A DNA stretch of 64,000 bases from Methanomassiliicoccaceae archaeon UBA71 (GCA_002504405.1 DARO01000005.1:124001-188000), one strand, 5' to 3'; shown: positions 43,227-51,796, counted from the stretch's first letter. Numbers and translations: made by a program. The notes: generated by a model not told the origin, from the letters alone.

Positions 43227-44414
43227 TCACTTGTTCGCGACTATCCTGATGACGTCGCCGTCCTGTAGCTCGTAGTCCGCGCCCACCGTGCGCTTGGTGC
43301 GTGCGTTGACCGCGCGGATGAACTTCTCCCCCAGCTCGGTGTGCACCCTGTAGGCGAGGTCCCTGGCAGTCGATCCCCTCGGGATCAGGAAGGCGTCAGG
43401 CAGCACCCTTCCGAAGTGGTCGGTGTACTTGTTCTCGTCCTCGACAGGGTACACCGTGATCAGGTCGAGCATCTTGAACGCGGCGTCCTCCAGGCATTTC
43501 TGCACACCGGTTCCGCCGTATCTCTCCATCTTCTCGGCCATGTAGTCGAGGGCCTTCTTCTGCCCGTCGCTGACGTGGGCGCCCTCCCTGATGCTGAACG
43601 AAGGGTCGCCGGGGGTGTAGTCCACGAGACCGGCCGCGGATGCCTTCTTCAGCGCGAGCTCCGTCTCGGCCATGGTCACGACGCACATGTCGTTGACCGC
43701 CTTAACGCGTTCGATGTTCCCTTCGGGGGCTATGTCGGCCTTGTTCATGGCGGCTATCATGGGCTTGGAGTAGCGCCTGATCTCCCCGCACAGGCGCAGG
43801 AGGATCTCGTCGTCCCATTTGGTGGGGTCGTCGGGGAGGGGGACGGCCTTGAGGGCGTCCTTTATCTGGGCCTCCGTCACCTTCAGCCCCTGCAGCCTCT
43901 CGGCCAGGACCGTCTCGGGCTTGCTTCCCTGCATCTTCGCCTGGCAGGCCATCTTGGAGAACCCGTTCTTGATAATCTCCCTCATCCAGCACTCGATCTC
44001 CCTTCTCAGGAACATGATGTCCTCGGTCGGGTCGTGCGATCCAGGCTCCCCGGGGTTCCCCTCAAGGTCTGTCGATCCGCTGACATCGATGACGTTGATC
44101 AGCGCATCCGCCTGCCTCAGGTCATCGAGGAATTTGTTGCCCAGTCCCTTGCCCTCCCAGGCGTCCGGGACAAGACCTGCAACGTCCAGGAGCTCGACCG
44201 GGACCATCCTCGTTCCGTTGACGCAGAGCGAGTTGTGCGGTGTGCATGTGACGCCCAGCTCTCTGCAGGGGCAGGCGGTGCGGACGTACGCCACCCCCTT
44301 GTTGGGCTCTATCGTCGTGAAGGGATAGTTGGCTATCTCGACCGGAGCCATCGTCGCGGCGCCGAAGAATGTCGATTTGCCGACGTTCGGTTTCCCTACT
44401 ATGCCTATCTGCAT
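43227..44414 (-). CDS. YchF/Obg-like GTPase with TGS domain
   Basis: This 395-residue translation-factor GTPase has G1 GKPNVGKS at 7-14, G3 DVAGL near 78, G4 NKAD in AMNKADIA near 226, and a helical insert with CPCRELGVTCTPHNSLC. The TGS domain is at the C-terminus (about 320-395, ending GDVIRIVANK). NKAD, instead of the NxxE of ATP-preferring YchF, points to GTP. Archaeal members are usually annotated as redox-regulated ATPase YchF. It shares the strand with polB, four bases away, suggesting co-expression with the replication gene. Confidence 0.92.
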   Translation of the reverse strand: MQIGIVGKPNVGKSTFFGAATMAPVEIANYPFTTIEPNKGVAYVRTACPCRELGVTCTPHNSLCVNGTRMVPVELLDVAGLVPDAWEGKGLGNKFLDDLRQADALINVIDVSGSTDLEGNPGEPGSHDPTEDIMFLRREIECWMREIIKNGFSKMACQAKMQGSKPETVLAERLQGLKVTEAQIKDALKAVPLPDDPTKWDDEILLRLCGEIRRYSKPMIAAMNKADIAPEGNIERVKAVNDMCVVTMAETELALKKASAAGLVDYTPGDPSFSIREGAHVSDGQKKALDYMAEKMERYGGTGVQKCLEDAAFKMLDLITVYPVEDENKYTDHFGRVLPDAFLIPRGSTARDLAYRVHTELGEKFIRAVNARTKRTVGADYELQDGDVIRIVANK

Positions 44415-44502
44415 GGAATCGTCGGGCTATCGGCTTACAGAGTTATAATAATCGCGTGCAGCCGAGGGGGCGGGATCCGGCCCCGTTCATGTGCCAGACG
44501 TG

Positions 44503-44835
44503 TCAGACGAAGACGAACTGCACCAGGGCCATGTAGAGGACCGTCCCTACGCCGATGCTCAGGAATATGTTCCTCTTCCACACGTGGAGGGCGACGACGG
44601 TCAGGCTGGCTATGAGCTCCGGAATGCCATATGGGTACGTGAGCACAGACGTGCTCCTCAGGCAGTACACGACCAGCATCCCGATGACGGCAGGCGGGAG
44701 GACCATGCCCACGTACTTGACCGAATCGGGGACCTCCTTCCCCTTCGGGAACAGCAGGAACGATGCCGCCCTGGTCGCGAAGGTGGCGACGGCCACCACC
44801 GCGATCATCACGAGCGACTGCACCGGGTCAAGCAT
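44503..44835 (-). CDS. azlD: AzlD family branched-chain amino acid exporter subunit
   Basis: This 110-residue protein with about four helices (VQSLVMIAVVAVATFATRAAS, VKYVGMVLPPAVIGMLVVY) fits AzlD, the small subunit of the AzlCD exporter. The ATG at 44835 (MLDPVQS) overlaps the AzlC stop by eight bases; a longer frame from 44874 would start in AzlC's coding region and was rejected. It is the last gene of the yczE-marR-azlC-azlD set. Confidence 0.85.
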   Translation of the reverse strand: MLDPVQSLVMIAVVAVATFATRAASFLLFPKGKEVPDSVKYVGMVLPPAVIGMLVVYCLRSTSVLTYPYGIPELIASLTVVALHVWKRNIFLSIGVGTVLYMALVQFVFV

Positions 44836-45592
44836 CCTCGTCGGCCTCCTTTCCGCTCCTGCCCGCAGAAGCATCCAATCTCTTCCTGGCTATCAGGACT
44901 ATGGCCACGATCGTCAGCATGGTGGGAAGCACGAAGTTGTCCGCCCCGAAAACGAGGAGGCACACCAGTGCGGCGACGACTCCGATGAGCTCGGGGGTCC
45001 TGTTCCCTCTCCTGTACCAGAGTTCGATGAAGAGCACTATGAACAGGGCGGTCATCGCGAACTCGATCCCCTGGGAGTTGAAGTCGACAATCGAGGCTGC
45101 GAGCGCCCCGATGGCCGATCCCGCGATCCAGTACAGCTGATCGAGGGCGGTTATAGCGAGAAGGAACTTCTCCTCGTCCACCCCCTCGGGGACGTTCGTC
45201 GTGCATATCAGCGAATACGTCTCATCGGTCATCCCGAAGATGAGGTACCATCTTTTCTTCCCGAACTTGTTGAACCTGTCAACGAGGGACAGTCCGTAGA
45301 AAACGTGGCGGACGTTCACCATAAGGGTCAGGAACGCAGCCTGAAGAAGCGAGAATCCGGGGACGAAGAAGTTTACCGCGAGGTACTGGCCGGACCCGGC
45401 GTACACCACCGTGCTGACGAGGATCGCCCAAAGGAACGAGTAGCCCTGGTCGGCGAACATGACGCCGAAGGCAAGGCCTATGAACAGATATCCCGTGAGC
45501 ACAGGCACAGTGTATGGGAACGCCTTCCTGAATGCCTCCTTGTATCCGCTCGTCTCATCAGCTCCCGCGACAATCGGCCCGAATACGGTCAT
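44828..45592 (-). CDS. azlC: AzlC family branched-chain amino acid exporter subunit
   Basis: This 254-residue protein has about seven hydrophobic helices and fits AzlC: FPYTVPVLTGYLFIGLAFGVMFADQGYSF near residue 25 and VYAGSGQYLAVNFFVPG near 62. The conserved block LTLMVNVRHVFYGLSLVDRF follows near 89. With AzlD it exports branched-chain amino acids or analogues. It overlaps azlD and follows the MarR gene by 23 bases, so the MarR protein probably controls it. Confidence 0.92.
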   Translation of the reverse strand: MTVFGPIVAGADETSGYKEAFRKAFPYTVPVLTGYLFIGLAFGVMFADQGYSFLWAILVSTVVYAGSGQYLAVNFFVPGFSLLQAAFLTLMVNVRHVFYGLSLVDRFNKFGKKRWYLIFGMTDETYSLICTTNVPEGVDEEKFLLAITALDQLYWIAGSAIGALAASIVDFNSQGIEFAMTALFIVLFIELWYRRGNRTPELIGVVAALVCLLVFGADNFVLPTMLTIVAIVLIARKRLDASAGRSGKEADEDA

Positions 45593-45615
45593 TCGATATG
45601 GTATATGCGGTTGCT

Positions 45616-46086
45616 TCAGTTCCCGCGCTCCTTCGACTCCGCTCTCAGGTTTTCAAGGACGGCGTCAAGCATCCGGGAGAGTTCTTGGATTTCCTCCTTG
45701 CTGAACCCTTTCAGTGCACAGTGTCCGGCCACGCTTCCCATGGCGTTCAGTACGGCGCACTTCTCCATGCCGGACGCGGACAGTGATATCTCCTTGGCGC
45801 GGGCGTCTTCCTCGGACACGGACACGTCCAGGTACCCCTTCGTTTTCATGCGGTCCACCAGGCCGCATGCCGCCTGGTGGCTGATGTTGAGGCAGTCCCT
45901 CAGGTCGGTTATCTGGCTCCGGGGATTCTTCTCGAAGAACACCAGCGCATCGGCCTGATTGGAGGTCAGGTCGAGCTCCTTCAGGTCGAGGTCCCTGTTG
46001 TTGGTGACCTTCCTCCCGGTCACCCTGAGCTTCCTGATCATATGGAGGTATGCCTCGTCGGTTACTGTGTGCTCTTGTGTCGTCAT
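45616..46086 (-). CDS. MarR family transcriptional regulator
   Basis: This 156-residue protein has a winged-helix MarR pattern: DLTSNQADALVFFEKNPRSQITDLRDCLNISHQAACGLVDRMKTKGYLDVSVSEEDARAKEISL, then a helical dimerisation segment (shown here only as motif names: recognition helix ISHQAACGLVDRM, wing VSEEDARAKEISLS). GAGGAG precedes the ATG at 46086. It lies between yczE and azlC and likely represses or activates that set. Its whole coding region is also crossed by the out-of-frame extension of the yczE frame. Confidence 0.87.
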   Translation of the reverse strand: MTTQEHTVTDEAYLHMIRKLRVTGRKVTNNRDLDLKELDLTSNQADALVFFEKNPRSQITDLRDCLNISHQAACGLVDRMKTKGYLDVSVSEEDARAKEISLSASGMEKCAVLNAMGSVAGHCALKGFSKEEIQELSRMLDAVLENLRAESKERGN

Positions 46087-46786
46087 CGATATGCCTCTCC
46101 TCGGCAGAGGATGCCGTTTCGGACCCGGACGCGCTTTCAGGGATTAGTATCTTGGTGAGGCCGGAGAGCTTGCTGAAGTACAGGCGGGCGATGTTGCCCG
46201 TTAGGATGGCGCATATGACCGTGCCTTCGCGGACGCCCCCCAGGGTCCCGAGGGCCACCAGGCTGATCACGGCCGCGATTACGATCATGGAGGAGTCGGA
46301 TGCGACACGGACCTTGCCGTACTCCTTGCGCAGCCTCCTGGTGAGGGCATAGACGAAGCCGTCTCCTGGAACCATCACGACATTCGCGATGATCTGGAGG
46401 TAGACCCCGAAGGCCAGCCCGCAGCATCCGATGACTACGGACAGGATCTGCTCCAAGTAGGCGGTCGGAGAGAACCAGGACAGGCACATCATGCCGAAGT
46501 CGATGAAGTACCCGAACACGAACGAGATAACCACTTGCAGCGCCAGAATGAACTTGTCAGCATTCGAGCCGAGTATGAGGCCCTGGAGCGCGATAAGGAG
46601 GAGGCTGAACAGGATCGTCCAGTTCCCGAGCGTGAGCGTCGGGAATATCAGCGACAGGCTGTATGGGATCGATGTGATGGGGGATGTGCCCAGTGATGCC
46701 TTGGTAATGGCGGCGATGCCGAATGATATCACCATGAGCCCCATTAGGAAGACGATGTAGCGTCTGACGAGGTGATCCTGTTTCAT
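45665..46786 (-). CDS. YczE/YitT-like membrane protein with run-on 3' end
   Basis: The ATG at 46786 gives MKQDHLVRRYIVFLMGLMVI, with about five helices in the first 210 residues and a GDGFVYALTRRLRKEYG loop. This fits the YczE/YitT group of small membrane proteins of unknown function. After about residue 234 the frame should end but runs on, out of frame, through marR to 45665, giving a basic, Gly/Arg/Pro-rich tail that looks like noise. The true stop is probably the TGA in the ATGA at 46083-46086 that overlaps the marR start, which is one base out of phase; a one-base deletion near the 3' end would explain it. A TATA box TTATATA at 46812-46818 suggests a leaderless start. Confidence 0.75.
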   Translation of the reverse strand: MKQDHLVRRYIVFLMGLMVISFGIAAITKASLGTSPITSIPYSLSLIFPTLTLGNWTILFSLLLIALQGLILGSNADKFILALQVVISFVFGYFIDFGMMCLSWFSPTAYLEQILSVVIGCCGLAFGVYLQIIANVVMVPGDGFVYALTRRLRKEYGKVRVASDSSMIVIAAVISLVALGTLGGVREGTVICAILTGNIARLYFSKLSGLTKILIPESASGSETASSAEERHIDDDTRAHSNRRGIPPYDQEAQGDREEGHQQQGPRPEGARPDLQSGRCAGVLREESPEPDNRPEGLPQHQPPGGMRPGGPHENEGVPGRVRVRGRRPRQGDITVRVRHGEVRRTERHGKRGRTLCTERVQQGGNPRTLPDA

Positions 46787-46846
46787 TGCAATGGGATTAT
46801 ACAAGATGTTGTATATAATGAGAATCCATGCTGCGCCTGATATGGG

Positions 46847-47677
46847 TCATCGGTTGCGGGACATGAAGACGGCATCCGCGATCTCGGCGATCTCCACAGG
46901 ACGGAGGTCCTCCACCCTCTCGTCCAGATGGGGGATGTCTGCGCCGGGGCGAACCATCCCCGCGGATTTCAGGGACGTCCCGATCTTCTTGCGGCGGTGG
47001 TTGAAGGTGACCTCGGTGACCTTGAAGAACGTGGCCTCATCCATCACGTCGAAAGGTGCCTTGCGGGGCGTTATCCTGACGATGGCGGAGTCGACCTTCG
47101 GGCGGGGGTTGAACCGCGATGCAGGGACGGTCTCCATGATCTCGCAGTCGGCTCTATAGAAGAGGTTCACGGTGAGCCTGGAGTACTCGGGGCTGCCCAC
47201 GTCCGCGACCATGCGGTCGGCGAACTCCTTCTGGACCATAACCGCCGCGGTCCTGAACCTGTAATCAAGGAGTTTGAATATGATGGGGGTGGAGACGCTG
47301 TACGGCAGGTTGCTGACGAACACGTCGAACTCGGGGAACGGGACCTTCACGGCATCCCCATGGATGAGTGTCAGGCGATCGCCGAATGTCTCCTCCACGT
47401 ACTGCGCAAGGATGTCGTCCAGCTCGATGCACGTGAGTCTGCACGGCAGGTCGACCAGCCTCTCTGTGAGGATCCCCAGGCCGGGGCCCACCTCCAGGAC
47501 ACGGTCCCCCTCGGAAATGCCCGCGTAGCCTATGTGCCTGTCCGCGACGCGCGTATCCGTGAGGAAGTTCTGCCCCTTGCTCTTCTTGGGCACTATCCCG
47601 GTGCGGGCGATAAGCTGTCCGGTGTCGGCCATGTGCGCTCGGTTCCCCCGGTGTGAGAATAATGCGGGGTCCGTCAT
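46847..47677 (-). CDS. ksgA: rRNA small-subunit dimethyladenosine transferase KsgA/Dim1
   Basis: KsgA dimethylates two adjacent adenosines near the 3' end of 16S rRNA during 30S maturation. The 276-residue frame has TGIVPKKSKGQNFLTD, the SAM motif VLEVGPGLGILTERL, the catalytic NLPYSVSTPIIFKLL, and PRPKVDSAIVRI. The ATG at 47677 overlaps the DUF655 stop (ATGA), but the family start is better matched by the ATG at 47632 (MADTGQLIAR). It is the last gene of the eight-gene translation operon and the only rRNA-modifying enzyme in it. Confidence 0.94.
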   Translation of the reverse strand: MTDPALFSHRGNRAHMADTGQLIARTGIVPKKSKGQNFLTDTRVADRHIGYAGISEGDRVLEVGPGLGILTERLVDLPCRLTCIELDDILAQYVEETFGDRLTLIHGDAVKVPFPEFDVFVSNLPYSVSTPIIFKLLDYRFRTAAVMVQKEFADRMVADVGSPEYSRLTVNLFYRADCEIMETVPASRFNPRPKVDSAIVRITPRKAPFDVMDEATFFKVTEVTFNHRRKKIGTSLKSAGMVRPGADIPHLDERVEDLRPVEIAEIADAVFMSRNR

Positions 47678-48231
47678 CTTGAGACGAAGAGGTAGCGTTT
47701 CCTCTCGGGATCGGAGATCTCCAGGACGATGCGGGCGACGATGAGCTTCTCGGGGTTCTTGACGCCAGTCCTCTCGGCCAGGTCCGCGAAGTCCTTGAAG
47801 TTGCCAGCCTTCCTCTGTTCGAGGATGGCCATCATCGATTTCTTTCCGATCCCGGGGAGCTCCTCCAGCATGTGCTTGCGCATGCTAATCCCCTCGGCTT
47901 CGTTAAAGAACCTGATGAACCTGTCCTGCTTTGCGAGGACTATGTCCGTGACGGCGTACTCGAGCTCCGCCTGGGCGTTGCTGGTCAGGTCCTTGTAGTT
48001 GATGCGCCTCTTCACGTGATCGATGACATCGCGCTTGACCTGTGGCGTGTCCTTGCCGATGTACGTCCTGGCGCCGATGTTGACCTGGGCTCCGCTCTTG
48101 GGGACCAGCTCGAAGAGCTTGAACTCTTCGTCACCGATGGCGTAGCACACGGGCTCCCTCTTGGAGAAGTTGCCTCCGGCGGTACCCTGTGCCAAATAAT
48201 CGAGGATGTAGGCGTAGTCTTCCATGGCCAA
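47674..48231 (-). CDS. DUF655 helix-hairpin-helix protein
   Basis: This 185-residue protein matches DUF655, archaeal proteins of unknown function that carry a helix-hairpin-helix: LPGIGKKSMMAILEQRKAGN near residue 130. The first half has a beta-rich region (YAYILDYLAQGTAG, GDEEFKLFELVPKSGAQVNIG) resembling an OB-like fold. The HhH suggests nucleic-acid binding. It lies between Rpo4 and KsgA, nine bases after the first and overlapping the second, in the operon that also encodes pre-30S maturation factors. A Met two codons in is an alternative start. Confidence 0.85.
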   Translation of the reverse strand: MAMEDYAYILDYLAQGTAGGNFSKREPVCYAIGDEEFKLFELVPKSGAQVNIGARTYIGKDTPQVKRDVIDHVKRRINYKDLTSNAQAELEYAVTDIVLAKQDRFIRFFNEAEGISMRKHMLEELPGIGKKSMMAILEQRKAGNFKDFADLAERTGVKNPEKLIVARIVLEISDPERKRYLFVSR

Positions 48232-48240
48232 GCCCCCTGA

Positions 48241-48567
48241 TCAGAGGTTCCTCTCGACGATGTCCAGAACTTCCTGGATCTGCTCGGGATCCAGAACGAC
48301 CCTCTCTTTGGAGAAAATTGCGCGGACATCCTCTGGGTGCTTGGGGAGGAGGTCCGCGATCTTGAGGGCCACGGCCTCTGTGACGATGTCCATCTTGAGG
48401 GCTTCGTCATAGATGGCCCTGGCCTGCTCGAGGGAGATGCTGCAGACCTTCTGAGCATGATCCAGTGCCGCCTTCTGCGAAGTGAGCATGGCCTCATCGC
48501 CCCTCTTCTCCGTCTCCTCGGTGAGGAGCTCCCTCACCTCAGCCAGCGTCAGATACTGCTCAGACAT
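48241..48567 (-). CDS. rpo4: DNA-directed RNA polymerase subunit Rpo4 (F)
   Basis: This 108-residue protein is the archaeal Rpb4 homologue that pairs with Rpo7 in the stalk of RNA polymerase. Helical, with LTLAEVRELLTEETEKRG, DHAQKVCSISLEQARAIYDE and DLLPKHPEDVRAIFSKERV, the last a family signature. It sits between L21e (16 bases upstream) and DUF655 (nine bases downstream), the usual archaeal order. Confidence 0.92.
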   Translation of the reverse strand: MSEQYLTLAEVRELLTEETEKRGDEAMLTSQKAALDHAQKVCSISLEQARAIYDEALKMDIVTEAVALKIADLLPKHPEDVRAIFSKERVVLDPEQIQEVLDIVERNL

Positions 48568-48583
48568 TCCGCTTCACCTTCGT

Positions 48584-48877
48584 TCAGTTGACGTTCTTGA
48601 CGAGGTGCTCAGGGCGGGCGACGACGATCTTGGTCTTGTTCCCGTCTTTGACGCTGACCTCGTACGCGCTGCCCCTGGCTCCGATGACGACTCCGGTGAG
48701 TCCGTGGAACCTGGAGAAGGGCATACCCTTGTGGATGCTGGGGTCGATGATGATGTTGACTTTCTCGCCAGCCTCGAAGGTCTGGAGACCTTTAGTTATG
48801 GGCGAGAGCCCGCGTGCCCTGCACCTCTTCTGGATGAGCTTGCGGGTCTTGGTTCTAGTACCTCTGGATGCCTGCAT
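48584..48877 (-). CDS. rpl21e: 50S ribosomal protein L21e
   Basis: This 97-residue protein has the L21e pattern: MQASRGTRTKTRKLIQKRCR, KVNIIIDPSIHKGMPFSRFHG, and TGVVIGARGSAYEVSV, an SH3-like rRNA-binding fold. It is nine bases after pus10 and 16 bases before rpo4 on the same strand, which is the common archaeal arrangement. Confidence 0.96.
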   Translation of the reverse strand: MQASRGTRTKTRKLIQKRCRARGLSPITKGLQTFEAGEKVNIIIDPSIHKGMPFSRFHGLTGVVIGARGSAYEVSVKDGNKTKIVVARPEHLVKNVN

Positions 48878-48886
48878 TGTGATCCC

Positions 48887-50110
48887 TCATGGTTCGTGAT
48901 AGTTGATCGCCAATACGTCGAGGGTCTCGACGATGCACTGCACCCCTAGCCTCTCCGAGAAGCTTGGGACGCTGCGCCCGTCATCTCCCGACACGAACTC
49001 CTTCACGTACGTACCCGAGTCGGTCTCCAGTTCGAGATCGAACGAGTCGTCTGTTATCGCGTCGGCCCTCACCCAGTGGATCCTCCTCTTCCTGACCAGG
49101 TCAGCGCGCCTGTGTTCTACACGACGTGGAGTCCTCTGATTTATATCGGCGTCCTTGAACGACAAGGCAACGTCAACTACTGCTTGTTTATTAAGTTTAC
49201 CATCTGCTTTAACGTGCACGCGATATACTTTATCGGCGGCGGCCCCTTTGTATCTCTCCACCGCCTCGCGTTGGACGTAGTGCAGATCTATGAATGCCGC
49301 GAGATCGTTGTCCGACCTCTTCTTCAGATCGTCCAGGTCTATGTTCCTGACTCTGGGATTGCTGATCTCGAGCACGAATGGCCTGCCGTCCCCGAGCATG
49401 CGGGCGTCGATGTCCTCGCGCCCCATTCCGTGGAAAAAGTGCTCATCCCCTCCTGTCATCTCGAGGGCTACATCTCCGATGATCTCCTGCACGGAGGTCT
49501 CGTACATCTTGCCCTTCCCGTGGCAGTGGTCGCAGCCCTTCCCGTGGCACACCCTGCATGGCCAGATGGTCTGCGGTATCTCGCGGCTGAACTTGTTGTA
49601 GCGTCCGGCGATGAATATCGGGGCGATGTCCATCGCCACGTCCGCGAAGCGCGTGTCGACCACGGCGACGACCTGGGGGTTCTTGAACTCCACCGGGCGG
49701 TGGATCAGAGGCAGTGCCAGCTTGCCGATTTCACGGTTGAGTTCCGCCTTTATGGGTTCGGCGTTCTCGAGGCCCATCTCCTCCCAGATCTGCTTCTCCC
49801 TCTCGGCGATCTCGGGCTCCACCCTGGTGCCGATCAGGAAGTTGTCGGATTCGACCTCGTTAATCCTGTCGGCGGCGGCCTTGGCGAACCTGTCCAGGAG
49901 GTCGAAGACGTTCTCGCACAGAGGGCAGAAGTCCTCTGCGGGTGCGGCAGCCCCATCTTCCTCAAGGGCCTCGCGTATCATGCGGCCCCTCAGGTCGTTG
50001 GTCATCCCGGTGCCGATCTTCCCGAACATGCGCCCAAGGCAGTGGTCGCAGAGGCCCATGCCGGCGAGCTCCCTGGCCTTCCCCAGGTTCTCGAATATCC
50101 ATTCCTCCAT
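48887..50110 (-). CDS. pus10: tRNA pseudouridine synthase Pus10
   Basis: Pus10 makes pseudouridine at positions 54 and 55 of archaeal tRNAs. The protein (about 407 residues) has N-terminal zinc-type cysteines (LCDHCLGRMFG, FCPLCENVFD), a central THUMP-like region with a Cys/Gly cluster (CRVCHGKGCDHCHGKG), and the catalytic GREDIDARMLGDGRPFVLEI with the active Asp. The open frame extends to 50140, but GGTGAT-like bases just before the ATG at 50110 and the four-base gap after the KH gene favour that start. It is a member of the translation operon. Confidence 0.95.
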   Translation of the reverse strand: MEEWIFENLGKARELAGMGLCDHCLGRMFGKIGTGMTNDLRGRMIREALEEDGAAAPAEDFCPLCENVFDLLDRFAKAAADRINEVESDNFLIGTRVEPEIAEREKQIWEEMGLENAEPIKAELNREIGKLALPLIHRPVEFKNPQVVAVVDTRFADVAMDIAPIFIAGRYNKFSREIPQTIWPCRVCHGKGCDHCHGKGKMYETSVQEIIGDVALEMTGGDEHFFHGMGREDIDARMLGDGRPFVLEISNPRVRNIDLDDLKKRSDNDLAAFIDLHYVQREAVERYKGAAADKVYRVHVKADGKLNKQAVVDVALSFKDADINQRTPRRVEHRRADLVRKRRIHWVRADAITDDSFDLELETDSGTYVKEFVSGDDGRSVPSFSERLGVQCIVETLDVLAINYHEP

Positions 50111-50114
50111 GGTA

Positions 50115-50663
50115 TCACAGGTCGAAGCCCATCTCGGCAATCCTGAGCCTGGGGCGTTGGCTCTCGAGGTAGTGGTATACTGTGGAATGCTCGCTTCCCT
50201 GTAGGATCAGCTCCACCGCATGCTTGGCGACCGGAAGGCTGATGGAGTTCCCTATGAGGGACACTGTGCTTCCGTAGATTACCATGTCGCATCCTGTGAG
50301 CTCCTCGATGATCCTGCGGGTCTTGCCATCCTTGCCGATCAGCCTGCCCCTTATGCGGGTCACCTGGTTCTTCCTGTCGCCGACGAACTCGTTGAGGTCC
50401 ACGACCTCCAGGTACTCGTCGTCGTCGAAGAGCCTCATGGCCTTGTCCGGGTTGAATCCCCTGCCGACGGCCTTGACAACGTCCATGATCTTGAGCGCCA
50501 TCAGGGGGTCCTCGATGTCTCCATCGTCATGGATGAGCACCTCCCCCTCCTCCGTGTCTATGTCGAGCTTGATCCCCGAGATGCTCTGGAGCGTCTTCTT
50601 CGTCTCCCCGTTCTTCCCTATGAGCGTCCCCACCCTGTCGGCGGGTATCCTGATGGACCTCAT
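50115..50663 (-). CDS. KH-domain protein, Dim2/Pno1-like
   Basis: This 182-residue protein has two KH domains: the first with TLIGKNGETKKTLQ near residue 13 and the second with RLIGKDGKTRRIIEELTG near 107, both GxxG loops. Homologues of Pno1/Dim2 bind the 3' end of 16S rRNA and recruit the dimethyltransferase and Nob1 in eukaryotes. It overlaps the Rio1 gene (ATGA at 50660-50663), which also acts in small-subunit maturation. Confidence 0.92.
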   Translation of the reverse strand: MRSIRIPADRVGTLIGKNGETKKTLQSISGIKLDIDTEEGEVLIHDDGDIEDPLMALKIMDVVKAVGRGFNPDKAMRLFDDDEYLEVVDLNEFVGDRKNQVTRIRGRLIGKDGKTRRIIEELTGCDMVIYGSTVSLIGNSISLPVAKHAVELILQGSEHSTVYHYLESQRPRLRIAEMGFDL

Positions 50664-51454
50664 TCCTCTTCCTCCTCGTCATCGCTGCCGTTGACAGCCT
50701 CATCGAAAACCACTTTGTCGTCGATCACATCCGCGTCCCTCTTCCTGAAGAACGCGTTGACGTTTCTGATGTCGCGCTCCAGCAGCTCCTTCGCGTTGAA
50801 GTGGTCGCTGGTCATCGCCTGCCCCACGTCGATCATTATCGGCTGGCCGTCCTGCATCAGTATGTTGTACTCGCTAAGGTCCCCGTGGACCAGGTGGGCC
50901 TCCTGCCATCCGTCGATTATGAACGAGATCACTTCGTCGTAGGTCTCGGTGGGGTCGTCGAGGACCACGTCTTTGAGCTGAGGGCACGGCCCGGTCTCAT
51001 CTCCTATGTACTCCATCAGAAGGCAGTTCTGGGCGAACGTGATGGGTTCGGGCACGGGTATGCCGGCCTCGCTGTACCTGACCAGGTTCCTGAACTCCTT
51101 GTTGACCCAGGCGTAGATCATCTTCCACCTGTTCCCCGTGACTCCCCTGAACCTCGGGTCCCCCTCGACGTACTTGGACACCCTCTTGAACGTGGATGTC
51201 GACGTGCGGAAGATCTTGAGCGCCATCCCGTCGCCGTCCTCGTCCGTGACGTAGAACACGTTGCCCTCCTTTCCGGTGGATATCGGGTAGTGGACCTGGT
51301 CGATGTACCCGGAGGTCATCATGTCGTATATCGTGAGGAGGGTCTTCTTGTCGAAGACCTCGGCATCGGTCTGACGCTCGTCGCCGGTGCGGTTGGTCTT
51401 GAGGGCGTCCACATGCCTCTCTAGGTATGCGTACGCCTCCTCGTAGGAGGTCAT
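50660..51454 (-). CDS. rio1: RIO1-family atypical serine kinase
   Basis: This 264-residue kinase lacks the usual large lobes of eukaryotic protein kinases but keeps the RIO motifs: ISTGKEGNVFYV (nucleotide loop), LKIFRTSTSTFKR, LVHGDLSEYNILM (catalytic loop with Asp), and MIDVGQAMTS (metal-binding loop). RIO1 drives late small-subunit maturation through ATP-dependent release. The C-terminus is very acidic (NGSDDEEEEE). It follows aIF1A by 12 bases and overlaps the KH gene. Confidence 0.96.
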   Translation of the reverse strand: MTSYEEAYAYLERHVDALKTNRTGDERQTDAEVFDKKTLLTIYDMMTSGYIDQVHYPISTGKEGNVFYVTDEDGDGMALKIFRTSTSTFKRVSKYVEGDPRFRGVTGNRWKMIYAWVNKEFRNLVRYSEAGIPVPEPITFAQNCLLMEYIGDETGPCPQLKDVVLDDPTETYDEVISFIIDGWQEAHLVHGDLSEYNILMQDGQPIMIDVGQAMTSDHFNAKELLERDIRNVNAFFRKRDADVIDDKVVFDEAVNGSDDEEEEE

Positions 51455-51466
51455 GCGGATCCCTTC

Positions 51467-51796
51467 TCAGAATATGTCCAGGTTCTTGGGAACCTTGCCC
51501 CTCTTGCTGAGGTTGACGGCCTGGGTCTTGGTGTACCTGAACCTGACGTCGCATTTGTCCGGCTGGAAGTCCCATACGGAGATTATCAGGAGGTCCCCCT
51601 CCCTGATCCACATCCTCTTCTTGATCTTCCCCGGGATGCGTCCCACACGGGATACGCCGTCCTCGCACATGACCTTGATCTTGGACGCGCCCAGCAGCTG
51701 GTCGGCTATGCCGAACATCTCCCCTTCCTTGATGTTGGGGAGACGCACGCGTGTTACATCCTCATCCGGGCTCTCCAAAGGTGCATTATCGACCAT
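51467..51796 (-). CDS. aif1A: Translation initiation factor aIF1A
   Basis: This 109-residue protein has the S1/OB-fold pattern of IF1A: RVRLPNIKEGEMFGIADQLLG, KVMCEDGVSRVGRIPGKIKKRMWIREGD (only partly quoted), and DVRFRYTKTQAVNL. It binds the ribosomal A-site during initiation. The ATG at 51796 has GGAGA directly in front; a GTG at 51805 adds three residues. A TATA-like ACTATAAAC at about 51810-51818 begins the eight-gene operon. Confidence 0.94.
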   Translation of the reverse strand: MVDNAPLESPDEDVTRVRLPNIKEGEMFGIADQLLGASKIKVMCEDGVSRVGRIPGKIKKRMWIREGDLLIISVWDFQPDKCDVRFRYTKTQAVNLSKRGKVPKNLDIF

